Source: an uncultured Dokdonia sp. (GTDB lineage: Bacteria; Bacteroidota; Bacteroidia; Flavobacteriales; Flavobacteriaceae). Taken from it: DNA of 64,000 nt. Position 1 is the stretch's first letter; the number at the start of each line of letters is the position of its first letter. The notes beneath the pieces were generated by a model that saw only the letters and a program-made list of their open reading frames with translations, did no database searches and had not been told where the DNA came from. The DNA lies in NCBI RefSeq assembly GCF_947492815.1, contig NZ_CANLOB010000001.1, positions 434,001 through 498,000 of the forward strand, written 5' to 3'. Shown here piece after piece: positions 46,856 to 55,284 of this stretch. The position numbers and the translations under genes were made by a program.

Positions 46856-48733
46856 TTATCGACCCATGTAGACCAACATTACACTAATATCCGAAGGAGA
46901 AACACCACTTATACGAGATGCTTGTGATATTGTTGCAGGTCTAATTTTTTCTAATTTTTCTTTTGCTTCGTAAGAGAGTGATTTCAATTTACTGTAATCA
47001 AAATTTGCAGGTATTTTTATATTCTCTAAACGATTTAACTTGTCTGCATTTGCTTTTTCCTTTGCAATGTAACCCGCATACTTCACTTTAATTTCTGCTT
47101 GCTCTAAGACATCTTTTTCTATATGGTTATCTTCAATATATGCAGCAACTTTCTTAAACTTCTTGATGTCATCTAAATGAATTTGAGGTCTAGAAAACAC
47201 TTTAAACATCTTATCAGACTGTTTCATGGGAGAAGAACCTCGCTCTTCTAAAATGTCATTTACTTCTTCAGGAAGAATACTCGTGTCCTCAAAAAACTTC
47301 ACTAATCTTTCAGAAGCTTCCCTTTTTTCTTCCATTACTTTTAAGCGCTCTTGAGATGCTAATCCAACTTTATGAGATAGCGGCGTGAGACGTTCATCTG
47401 CATTATCTTGTCTTAATAATGTACGATACTCTGCTCGTGAAGTAAACATTCGATAAGGCTCTTCTGTTCCTTTTGTAATTAGATCATCTATTAAAACGCC
47501 TATATATGCTTCATTACGCTGTAACATAAAAGGATCTTTTTCATGAACTTTTAAATGCGCATTCATACCGGCCATTAATCCTTGAGAAGCGGCTTCTTCA
47601 TATCCAGTAGTTCCATTAATTTGCCCTGCAAAAAACAACCCATCTATGAGTTTAGTTTCTAATGTATGGGTTAATTGTGTAGGTGGGAAATAATCATATT
47701 CTATAGCATAACCAGGTCTAAAAAACTTTACATTTTCAAAACCAACTACAGAACGTAATGCTTTAAACTGGACATCTTCTGGTAAGGATGTAGAGAATCC
47801 ATTTACATAAATCTCACAAGTATCCCAACCTTCTGGTTCTACAAATAACTGATGTCTATCCTTATCTGCAAATCGATGAATCTTATCTTCTATAGAAGGA
47901 CAATATCGAGGCCCTATCGATTTAATTCTACCATTAAACATTGGAGATCTATCAAAGCCTTCTTTAAGTAATTCATGTACTTCTGGAGAAGTATAACTCA
48001 TATGACATGGTCGCTGATGTGTAAGCGGACTTGTCTCTTTAGAATAGCTGAATTTTTCAGGAATATCATCTCCAGGTTGGATAATCATTTTAGAAAAATC
48101 TAATGAACGGCCATCAACTCTTGGTGGTGTTCCTGTTTTCATTCTCCCTGTATCAAAACCAAAACTTACGAGTTGTTCTGTAATTCCAGTAGCGGCTCTT
48201 TCTCCTGCTCTACCCCCTCCAAATTGTTTATCTCCTATATGAATTAATCCATTCAAAAAAGTACCATTTGTAAGTACAACACTCTTTCCTTTTACTTCAA
48301 TTCCAAGTGATGTTCGCACACCAACCACACGTTCTTTTTCTACAATAAGACCACTTACCATTTCTTGATAAAAATCAAGGTTAGGTGTATGCTCTAAACG
48401 CAATCTCCAATCTTCTGCAAAGCGCATACGGTCACTTTGAACTCTTGGACTCCACATCGCAGGTCCTTTTGATTTGTTGAGCATCTTAAACTGTATCGCT
48501 GTTTTATCTGATACAAGGCCACTATATCCTCCAAGAGCATCAATCTCTCTTACAATTTGTCCTTTTGCTATTCCTCCCATGGCAGGATTGCAGGACATTT
48601 GCGCTATAGTTTGGAGATTCATGGTAACAAGCAACGTTTTACTTCCCATATTAGCAGCAGCAGCAGCGGCTTCACAGCCAGCATGACCAGCGCCAACTAC
48701 AATCACATCGTATACATCTTGAAATAGACTCAT
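46856..48733 (-). CDS. mnmG: tRNA uridine-5-carboxymethylaminomethyl synthesis enzyme MnmG (GidA)
   Basis: A 625-residue FAD enzyme that, with MnmE, modifies U34 of certain tRNAs. VIVVGAGHAGCEAA is the FAD loop, MSCNPAMGGIAKG and TGTFLNG follow, and the C-terminal helical domain ends ISGVSPSDISVML as expected. I chose the ATG at 48733: the longer open frame reads through a parS site. The 16-bp parS site directly abuts this ATG. mnmG is often close to the replication origin in bacteria. Confidence 0.98.
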   Translation of the reverse strand: MSLFQDVYDVIVVGAGHAGCEAAAAAANMGSKTLLVTMNLQTIAQMSCNPAMGGIAKGQIVREIDALGGYSGLVSDKTAIQFKMLNKSKGPAMWSPRVQSDRMRFAEDWRLRLEHTPNLDFYQEMVSGLIVEKERVVGVRTSLGIEVKGKSVVLTNGTFLNGLIHIGDKQFGGGRAGERAATGITEQLVSFGFDTGRMKTGTPPRVDGRSLDFSKMIIQPGDDIPEKFSYSKETSPLTHQRPCHMSYTSPEVHELLKEGFDRSPMFNGRIKSIGPRYCPSIEDKIHRFADKDRHQLFVEPEGWDTCEIYVNGFSTSLPEDVQFKALRSVVGFENVKFFRPGYAIEYDYFPPTQLTHTLETKLIDGLFFAGQINGTTGYEEAASQGLMAGMNAHLKVHEKDPFMLQRNEAYIGVLIDDLITKGTEEPYRMFTSRAEYRTLLRQDNADERLTPLSHKVGLASQERLKVMEEKREASERLVKFFEDTSILPEEVNDILEERGSSPMKQSDKMFKVFSRPQIHLDDIKKFKKVAAYIEDNHIEKDVLEQAEIKVKYAGYIAKEKANADKLNRLENIKIPANFDYSKLKSLSYEAKEKLEKIRPATISQASRISGVSPSDISVMLVYMGR

Positions 48734-48749
48734 TGTTTCACGTGGAACA
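48734..48749. promoter_or_regulatory. parS site 2, abutting the mnmG start
   Basis: TGTTTCACGTGGAACA, an exact reverse complement of parS TGTTCCACGTGAAACA, occupying bases -16 to -1 of the mnmG start codon. Confidence 0.9.
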
Positions 48750-48799
48750 TTAAATTGTGATACTACAAAAGGGCATAATATCAGCAAAAAATTAGCTTG

Positions 48800-48807
48800 C
48801 AAATATA
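48800..48807 (-). promoter_or_regulatory. -7 box of mnmG
   Basis: TATATTTG on the minus strand, about 67 bases upstream of the mnmG ATG. parS site 2 would lie in the transcribed leader and parS site 3 just upstream of the promoter. Confidence 0.6.
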
Positions 48808-48847
48808 CGCCCTTTCTGTTATTGTTTTTATAAGATGTTTATTCAAT

Positions 48848-48863
48848 TGTTTCACGTGGAACA
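48848..48863. promoter_or_regulatory. parS site 3
   Basis: TGTTTCACGTGGAACA, exact 16-base match, in the gap between ybeY (stop at 48874) and the mnmG promoter. Confidence 0.9.
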
Positions 48864-48873
48864 ATTACCTACA

Positions 48874-49281
48874 TCATCGCTTGCTTAAATAGTAATTTTC
48901 TTTTTCTGTCATCAGGTCCTGATCTACATCGGTCTTATCTTTATAACCACAATAATGCAATAATCCATGAACCATTACTCTGTGTAATTCATCTACAAAA
49001 GTCACTTCAAAATCCTTTGCATTATCAGCTACTCTTTCTGTAGAAATATACACATCCCCACTCACTATAATTCCCTCTGTGTAATCAAAACTTATTACAT
49101 CAGTAAGCGTGTCATGATTTAGGAATTCAACATTCATTTTATGCAAATAATCATCATCACAAAAGATATAATTAAGCTCTCCTAATTCTTTGCCTTCTTG
49201 TTGAATTACTTTATGTAACCATGTAGAAACTCGATCTGGATTTACAATTTCAAAATCGTTTGTTTTGTTAAATTCAATCAT
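48874..49281 (-). CDS. ybeY: Endoribonuclease YbeY (rRNA maturation)
   Basis: A 135-residue UPF0054 metalloprotein. VMVHGLLHYCGYKD carries the zinc-binding His residues, and DVISFDYTEG and GDVYIS are family blocks. It acts in 16S rRNA 3'-end maturation and ribosome quality control. It overlaps the DUF4175 gene by 8 bases, so it is translated from the same mRNA. Confidence 0.94.
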   Translation of the reverse strand: MIEFNKTNDFEIVNPDRVSTWLHKVIQQEGKELGELNYIFCDDDYLHKMNVEFLNHDTLTDVISFDYTEGIIVSGDVYISTERVADNAKDFEVTFVDELHRVMVHGLLHYCGYKDKTDVDQDLMTEKENYYLSKR

Positions 49282-52200
49282 TGTCTTTTTGAAAATAGTC
49301 TTGTACTTTCTTCTTGTATTCTTCTTTTAAAGGAAGCGTTTTTCTATTTAAAATTTCAGTGGTGTTAAAATATTTCTTAGCTTTTTCAATAGAAGAATTT
49401 ACAGGATTTGCATAGTTTTTTAAATTAGTGTTTGATTCTCTTTTCTCTTCTTCACCCTGTTGAAAAGTAGCTTCTTTCAATTTTAATAACTCATGTTTTA
49501 ATTGTGTCATTCTTTCTAAGGTTTCATTATTAAAACCTTTGTCTAGTAATTGCTGTTCTACATCTTTCATGTCTTTCACCAATTGCTCAGCATCATCACC
49601 TAAACCACTTTTACGAATCTCGTCTTCTAATTGTTGACGTAGTTTTTGTTGTTCTTTATAGATTTCATATAACAATCCTTGTTCATATTCATCACCTTCC
49701 CCTTGGTTTTCTCCTTCCCCATTTTGTTCTCCTTCTCCACGACCGTCTTTTCCATTTTGACCTCCTTGACCTTGTCCTTCTCCCTGTCCTTCTCCTTCAC
49801 CTTGTCCCTCTCCTTCTCCTTGACCTTCTTGTCCTTCTCCACTTTCTCCATTTTCACCCTCACCATCTTCACCCTTATCGCCTTCTTTACCTTCTCCAGG
49901 TTTACTTCCTTCTTGCATTTTTTTATTCAACTCTTCTTGACTTTGAATAATATCTGGTAACTGTTGTCCTCTTCCCTGACCTTGGCCTTGACCCTGGCCT
50001 TGTCCTTGGCCTTGTCCTTGGCCTTGACCACTCATTTGGTTATTCATTTGATCTAAAGAACTACTTAAAAAATCTGCTAATTCATTTGCGCCTGTAACCA
50101 CATATTGCTGACTACTTACTCCCTGAATAATTTGATTATCTGCTAGACGCTCCAATGCTTTGCTGATATTAAAATCAATCTCTGTTAAAGACTCATTTAT
50201 TGTCTCATCAAGTTCTGGCCTACGCAATGCAAGTGCGTATAAACTATCATCTATATGTTGGAAGTTTTGCTTTAATACATTTTGACGTCTCAACTTATTT
50301 GCAAAGTTTGGATTCTTATCATCCATCGCTCTGAAGTCTTTCATGACGCCTTCTTCTTCAAAAGAAAATACAAGTAAATTATCCAATATCTGTCGTAGCA
50401 TTTCAGCATCTTCCTCCATTCCTTGTTCCCCGGATTGTTGCATTTGAGATTGCATAGCTTGACTCATTTGCTTCATCTTTTGCGCAGCCTTTTTTTGTTT
50501 TTTCTGCGCTTCAGATTTACTAGAAGGTTTTCCATCTTGTTCTTGCTGTTCTTGTTTTTCTAGTTCATCACTAGCCCCTTCTTGTTCTTCTTTAATTTCT
50601 TCTTGCTTTTTTTCATCAGAAGGAATATCCATAGGTTTTTTTAAACCTTCATTTTCTTTTTCAAGATCCTTGATCTCTTCTTCTAATTTCTTGAACTCTT
50701 CATTTAATTTTTCCTGTTCCTCTTTCGTATTTTCTTCTCCTTCTTTTTTACTAAGCTCCTCTTGTTTGTTTGCAAGTTTTTCTAAATCACGTGCAATCTT
50801 CTCAGCTTTTTTCTGAACGTAATAACGCTTAGTTAGTTCAACCATTTGCTCTAGATTACGTTTATTATTTTTATTTTGCTTTTGTAACTTTTCTAGTTTT
50901 TCAGAAAGTTCTTCTTTGCTAATTTTTTCACGAAGCTTCTCCAATTCTTCTAATAGCTTCTCGTTTTCTTTTGCTTTCTTTTCCTGTCGTTCTAAACGTT
51001 CTTTTAATCGCTCTTTCTCTTCATCAGTTAATTCTTCATCTTTTTGAAACTCTTCTAAATTTTCCTTTAATTGTTTAGAAAAATCTTTCATAAGTTCTTC
51101 TTGCTGCTTTTGTCTTTTTAAGAAGTTCTCAAGTTTCTTTTGATCATTAAAATTAAGTTCTTTCTTTTCTTTTTGCGTACGCGAAATTTCTTCTAACTCT
51201 TTCTCACCTTCTTTTAATTTTTCTAGTGATTTATCAAGTCCTGAAATTGCTTTGTTTTGCTGCTCTAATTGTTGTTGTTCTAATTCGCTTTCTGTAAACT
51301 TTACAAAACTAAACACAGTACTCTTTGTGCTTTTATAATTATGGATCGCATCATTGTCAAAAACTTCAAAGTAATATTCATAATTTACTCCTTCTTGCAA
51401 TTGAAGTGTATCAGGAAATGCGTAGATAAACTGATCTACATTTCCTTTTGAAATAGCTATATTTTTATATTGCTTAGCCTCCGACTTAGATGGATAGTAT
51501 ACGAGACGTAACTTGGTAAGTCCATAATCATCACTTACTTTTCCATAAAAATAATTTTGTTGATTACTCACACTATCTGTCTTCACCTCAAGATTCATTT
51601 GTGGAAATTCATCTTTAATAGTTTGTAAATTATAGGCAAGATTCTCAAAATTCTTTAACGCCTCATTACTTGTGCTTACTTCATAGGGCGTATTTTTATA
51701 GATACGTTGTGATAGACTATATGCTGTTGTGGTGTTTTCTTTTTTTGCTTTCGCGAAAGCGTATAAAGTATCCTTCAATACCAACTCCACCTGTTCTGTT
51801 TCACGTGTATCAAGCATCCAAGTAACTTTCGTGCCTTCAGGAACAATTGCATTTCCTGTGTTTTTAATGCGCTCTGTTGCCTTTTTAGTATGAAAAGGAT
51901 AGTTTAGCTCCATTTCAAAATTTACGAGCACCGGAACCTTTAAAACCTCTAGATTATATTCTTGAGAGGTTACTTTATTTGCTTGTATGTAAAAAGAAAT
52001 GTTGTCTGTAGGTTGCTCAAATGTGAAACTATATTCACCTGGAGCTATTTGTTGTAAAAAATAAGTCTCATTATTGAAATGTATCGATGCTTCGTCAGGT
52101 ACCACATCTCCTACCGTACGTACTTCTAGTTTATAATTTCGATTCTCTACCGCTTGTAACTCTTCATTTACAATAAAGAAACTAAACGGTGCAGGTGGCT

Positions 52201-52768
52201 CATAGGCTTCACTATAATTTACAACACGTTCATAACTAGATGAAAACACCTCATCTTTACCTGTATAATTAGCAATTAAAAAAACCACAACTGGTATCGC
52301 AGCATATTTTAGGTACTTGATATTCTTTTTAAAATTAATGGCTAAACGAAAAGGAATAGGCTCTAATTCTTGGCTTTTTTGTTCTACACTAGCCAACATC
52401 AATTCAGAATCTTGTGAGACACGATGTAATTGGAGTGTGTTGATCAATTTATCACTTACTTCTGGAAAGTAATTTCCAATCATTTGTGCTGCATCTGTAT
52501 AATCTATTCCTTTAGACAATTTAAACAATCTTGCTAGCGGTATGATGATAAACTTAGCAAGCAGTGTAACTTCCACTCCTATAAAAAGCCAAAATAAGAC
52601 CGTCCTTCCCGTAGGACTTAACCAGAAAAAATACTCTATTAAGAGTGTAAGTAAAAAGTAGAGTACACCAAAAGCAAAAAACAGAATAGCTCCTTTTAAT
52701 AACTCATTGGTGTAATATTTACGGATGAAGCGTTCCAGCTTCTGTTCTATGTTTTTAAATTTATTCAA
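49274..52768 (-). CDS. DUF4175 family membrane protein with Gly-Gln/Glu low-complexity tract
   Basis: A 1164-residue protein. Two membrane helices lie near residues 26-46 and 53-76 and a third near 150-167. A periplasmic beta-rich region is followed by a very long charged coiled coil (about 500-790), and residues about 905-1030 are a Gly-Gln and Gly-Glu repeat. This layout fits the Bacteroidota DUF4175 family, function unknown. The start is a TTG overlapping the upstream stop as TTGA. A palindrome (AFAKA) and a degenerate parS-like site lie within about 60 bases of each other at 51746-51812. Confidence 0.85.
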   Translation of the reverse strand: MNKFKNIEQKLERFIRKYYTNELLKGAILFFAFGVLYFLLTLLIEYFFWLSPTGRTVLFWLFIGVEVTLLAKFIIIPLARLFKLSKGIDYTDAAQMIGNYFPEVSDKLINTLQLHRVSQDSELMLASVEQKSQELEPIPFRLAINFKKNIKYLKYAAIPVVVFLIANYTGKDEVFSSSYERVVNYSEAYEPPAPFSFFIVNEELQAVENRNYKLEVRTVGDVVPDEASIHFNNETYFLQQIAPGEYSFTFEQPTDNISFYIQANKVTSQEYNLEVLKVPVLVNFEMELNYPFHTKKATERIKNTGNAIVPEGTKVTWMLDTRETEQVELVLKDTLYAFAKAKKENTTTAYSLSQRIYKNTPYEVSTSNEALKNFENLAYNLQTIKDEFPQMNLEVKTDSVSNQQNYFYGKVSDDYGLTKLRLVYYPSKSEAKQYKNIAISKGNVDQFIYAFPDTLQLQEGVNYEYYFEVFDNDAIHNYKSTKSTVFSFVKFTESELEQQQLEQQNKAISGLDKSLEKLKEGEKELEEISRTQKEKKELNFNDQKKLENFLKRQKQQEELMKDFSKQLKENLEEFQKDEELTDEEKERLKERLERQEKKAKENEKLLEELEKLREKISKEELSEKLEKLQKQNKNNKRNLEQMVELTKRYYVQKKAEKIARDLEKLANKQEELSKKEGEENTKEEQEKLNEEFKKLEEEIKDLEKENEGLKKPMDIPSDEKKQEEIKEEQEGASDELEKQEQQEQDGKPSSKSEAQKKQKKAAQKMKQMSQAMQSQMQQSGEQGMEEDAEMLRQILDNLLVFSFEEEGVMKDFRAMDDKNPNFANKLRRQNVLKQNFQHIDDSLYALALRRPELDETINESLTEIDFNISKALERLADNQIIQGVSSQQYVVTGANELADFLSSSLDQMNNQMSGQGQGQGQGQGQGQGQGQGRGQQLPDIIQSQEELNKKMQEGSKPGEGKEGDKGEDGEGENGESGEGQEGQGEGEGQGEGEGQGEGQGQGGQNGKDGRGEGEQNGEGENQGEGDEYEQGLLYEIYKEQQKLRQQLEDEIRKSGLGDDAEQLVKDMKDVEQQLLDKGFNNETLERMTQLKHELLKLKEATFQQGEEEKRESNTNLKNYANPVNSSIEKAKKYFNTTEILNRKTLPLKEEYKKKVQDYFQKDND
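49680..50036. repeat. Low-complexity hexanucleotide repeat region in the DUF4175 gene
   Basis: Short tandem units of the ccttgt/ccttgg type (densest at about 49975-50030, and again 49760-49850) encode the Gly-Gln and Gly-Glu stretches. Because the units are multiples of three, long open frames appear on other strands too; they are artefacts. Confidence 0.85.
51746..51761. repeat. AFAKA palindrome, 15/16
   Basis: TGCTTTCGCGAAAGCG in the DUF4175 gene, read as AFAKA. Confidence 0.88.
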
Positions 52769-53871
52769 TCTTCTATTCTAAAAGTTAATGGTATACTAAA
52801 TGAGACATTTATTAACAGATTATGTGCCATCGCTGGTTTTTGAGTAGGTACGCTTTCTATAATTTCTTCCGCTACCTCTTCAAAGGCATCTGGTCCTTCT
52901 GATCTCATTTTTATTTTATCTGTTTCTCCTAAGGTATTGATTACAAAACTTACATATACTTTTGATTCAAAACCTTTTCTGTACATCCTATCAGGAAATT
53001 CAAAATTCTGCTTTACATGTTTTACAATTATTTTGTGGAGTTTTTTCTTTTCTTCTATGACGCCTAAGAAAACATCTTTTTTATTAGACTTAATGGCTTC
53101 TCCATTTTGCTTGTATAACGTAAACGATTTTATTTTTCCTTTTTTGTTATATACTTCTTTACTCGCTATTTTTCCATTTTCTCTATACCAAGTCCAGTCG
53201 CCTATTTGATTTCCTTCTACATATTCACCTTTTCCATATGTTTGTCCGTTTTCATAAAAGGTTTCATACGTTCCGTGTAGATTTCCATTTTTATAATTTT
53301 TAGAACTACTTACTTGTCCATTGTCATAAAAATATTGAGAAAGGCCTTCTAACTCTCCATCTATGTAATTTCCTTTAAAGTATAATTCTCCATTAGGGTG
53401 TATACGTTCATTATATCCATCAGATTCCCCATCTTTCCAATTCCATTCATACAATTCTTTTCCTTCATCGTAATAGTATGCCTTTCCTTGTAAAGTATCT
53501 TTTTTATAAACTACTTTACGTTGTATTTTTCCTTCACGATAATAAATCCAAGTACCTTCTTTCAAATCATCTTGGTAATTGCCTTGTTTTTCTACAACAC
53601 CCTTTTTATCATAACTTATAAAAGCACCTTGCTTTTTTCCTTGGCGATCTTCTGTATAAGAAGCTTTAAGTTCTGGTTGTTTTGTAAACCTAAAAAACTC
53701 CTCAATACTGTATTCATCATCGTTTTCTTTAGATTTTATCTCATAATAATTGGATAATTCTTTAGTTCCTACACTATGATCATACCTAAAATACGTAGTA
53801 TCTATGTCTTGCCCATAGGATAAAGTATTAAAAACCAATACATTAATTAAACTAAGTAAAATATATTTCAA
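52765..53871 (-). CDS. MORN-repeat (YwqK-like) protein with TonB C-terminal-like domain
   Basis: A 368-residue secreted protein with a signal peptide ending near LSYGQ. About eight MORN_2-type repeats (pattern G-x-W-x-x-Y-x-x-x-G-K-I) fill residues 80-270. The last ~95 residues resemble the TonB C-terminal domain (FPDRMYRKGFESKVYVSFVI and PTQKPA). MORN_2 proteins are often labelled YwqK-like antitoxins, but nothing here suggests a toxin pair. The start is TTG. Its stop overlaps the DUF4175 start. Confidence 0.8.
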   Translation of the reverse strand: MKYILLSLINVLVFNTLSYGQDIDTTYFRYDHSVGTKELSNYYEIKSKENDDEYSIEEFFRFTKQPELKASYTEDRQGKKQGAFISYDKKGVVEKQGNYQDDLKEGTWIYYREGKIQRKVVYKKDTLQGKAYYYDEGKELYEWNWKDGESDGYNERIHPNGELYFKGNYIDGELEGLSQYFYDNGQVSSSKNYKNGNLHGTYETFYENGQTYGKGEYVEGNQIGDWTWYRENGKIASKEVYNKKGKIKSFTLYKQNGEAIKSNKKDVFLGVIEEKKKLHKIIVKHVKQNFEFPDRMYRKGFESKVYVSFVINTLGETDKIKMRSEGPDAFEEVAEEIIESVPTQKPAMAHNLLINVSFSIPLTFRIED

Positions 53872-53967
53872 TTTAAAAGCTTTATAAAGTTAACCCCTAA
53901 AACTACAATTTTATTATGTTTTCTAAATAGTATACTTTTATAACGCCTTGTTAAAATTTATAACTAT

Positions 53968-55020
53968 ATGAAAGATTTAAAATATTTATCAGCATATCTT
54001 GTGCCATTATGTGCATTTATAGGGGTTTTTCTTCAAGGTTTTTGGTCTTTTTTGACACCTATTTATGCCTTTGCTTTGGTTCCTATTTTAGAACTTCTTT
54101 TTCCCGTAAATGACACTAATATTTCTGAGGAAGAAAAGCAATCCAAAGCTTCCTTACATTGGACAGATTTTCTATTATATCTTAATGTTGTAGTCGTTTT
54201 TGGATTGTTGTACTTTACAATTACTACAATTACCTCACAAGACATTGCTACCTACGAACTTGTAGGTTTTATTTTTTCTTGTGGTATTGTTATAGGTTCA
54301 AATGGAATTAATGTTGCCCACGAGCTAGGGCATCGTGATAGTAAAATAGAGCAGTTTTTAGGAAAATTATTATTGCTTCCCGCATTATACATGCACTTTT
54401 TTATAGAACATAATTTTGGGCATCACCTGAAGGCTGCGACTCCTGAAGATCCTGCTACTGCAAAATATAATCAGTCATTATATCATTTCTGGGTTACCTC
54501 TATTACAAGACAATATACAAGCTCTTGGCGCATCCAACTAGATTTATTAAAAAGAGAAAAACGTTCTTTTCTATCTTATAAAAATGATATGTTTTGGTAT
54601 ACTATTTTTCAGATAGTATATCTATATGCTGGATACCATTTCTTTGGGTTTTTAGGGTTTAAAGTATTACTATTTGCTGCTATTTCTGGATTTTTACTTT
54701 TAGAAACTATCAACTATATAGAGCATTATGGTTTGCGTCGTAAAAAGAAAGAAAGTGGTCGTTATGAGCGTGTACGAGAAGTACACTCTTGGAATAGCAA
54801 TCATGTTTTTGGACGTATTATGTTATTTGAATTAACACGTCATAGTGATCATCATTACAGAGCTAATAAGAAATTCCAATTATTGGATTATCATGAGATC
54901 AGTCCACAATTACCGTATGGATATCCTACTAGTATGGTCTTATCCCTCTTCCCTCCTATTTGGTTTAAAATTATGAATAAGCGAGTTCCTAAAGATCAAA
55001 AGGTACTTGCTACTTCTTAA
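53968..55020 (+). CDS. alkB: Alkane 1-monooxygenase (AlkB-type)
   Basis: A 350-residue di-iron membrane hydroxylase. The four family His signatures are present: HELGHR, EHNFGHH, NYIEHYG and RHSDHH. About six membrane helices surround them. It hydroxylates the end carbon of medium-chain alkanes or related alkyl groups, needing rubredoxin and its reductase, which are not in this window. A second partial copy of its 3' end lies 100 bases downstream. Confidence 0.93.
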   Translation: MKDLKYLSAYLVPLCAFIGVFLQGFWSFLTPIYAFALVPILELLFPVNDTNISEEEKQSKASLHWTDFLLYLNVVVVFGLLYFTITTITSQDIATYELVGFIFSCGIVIGSNGINVAHELGHRDSKIEQFLGKLLLLPALYMHFFIEHNFGHHLKAATPEDPATAKYNQSLYHFWVTSITRQYTSSWRIQLDLLKREKRSFLSYKNDMFWYTIFQIVYLYAGYHFFGFLGFKVLLFAAISGFLLLETINYIEHYGLRRKKKESGRYERVREVHSWNSNHVFGRIMLFELTRHSDHHYRANKKFQLLDYHEISPQLPYGYPTSMVLSLFPPIWFKIMNKRVPKDQKVLATS

Positions 55021-55119
55021 ATTACAATGTATAAAACCAAATAGCATTGGTGGTTATTTAAAAGGATTTGTAAATTTTTATACAAATTCATTTTAAATTT
55101 TGCGTTACCATATTACTCA

Positions 55120-55161
55120 AATAAGCGAGTTCCTGAAGATCAAAAGCCTAACGTTTCTTAA
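55120..55161 (+). pseudogene. Remnant of a second alkB 3' end
   Basis: Fourteen codons ending in TAA, NKRVPEDQKPNVS, match the last codons of the preceding alkB (NKRVPKDQK); the first 27 bases differ at one position only. The frame upstream is not alkB-like. This is what deletion between tandem alkB copies would leave. Confidence 0.75.
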
Positions 55162-55256
55162 ACTCATTAAAAAAAGAAATTTAAAACCCTCATCCCAACC
55201 TTCTTCTTTTAGGAGAAGGAGTTTGTTTTTTTTAAGATTTTACTAAAGCAAACATT

Positions 55257-55264
55257 TATCTTTG
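55257..55264 (+). promoter_or_regulatory. -7 box of gltX
   Basis: TATCTTTG, 20 bases upstream of the ATG at 55285. Confidence 0.6.
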
Positions 55265-55284
55265 CACCCTTAAAATGATACATT

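Noticed and set aside
48734..48802. Longer N terminus for mnmG
   Set aside because: The extra 23 residues are encoded by the leader and a parS site, and the family starts at the FAD-loop strand a few residues after the ATG at 48733.
49679..49960. Long open frames on the plus strand and in another minus frame opposite the DUF4175 gene
   Set aside because: They are by-products of the 6-base repeats; their predicted proteins are pure low-complexity Ser/Phe/Leu or Lys/Glu runs.
52765..53871. Toxin-antitoxin system based on the YwqK-like label
   Set aside because: MORN_2 repeats are shared by many unrelated proteins; no toxin gene is adjacent, and the protein carries a signal peptide and a TonB-like domain.
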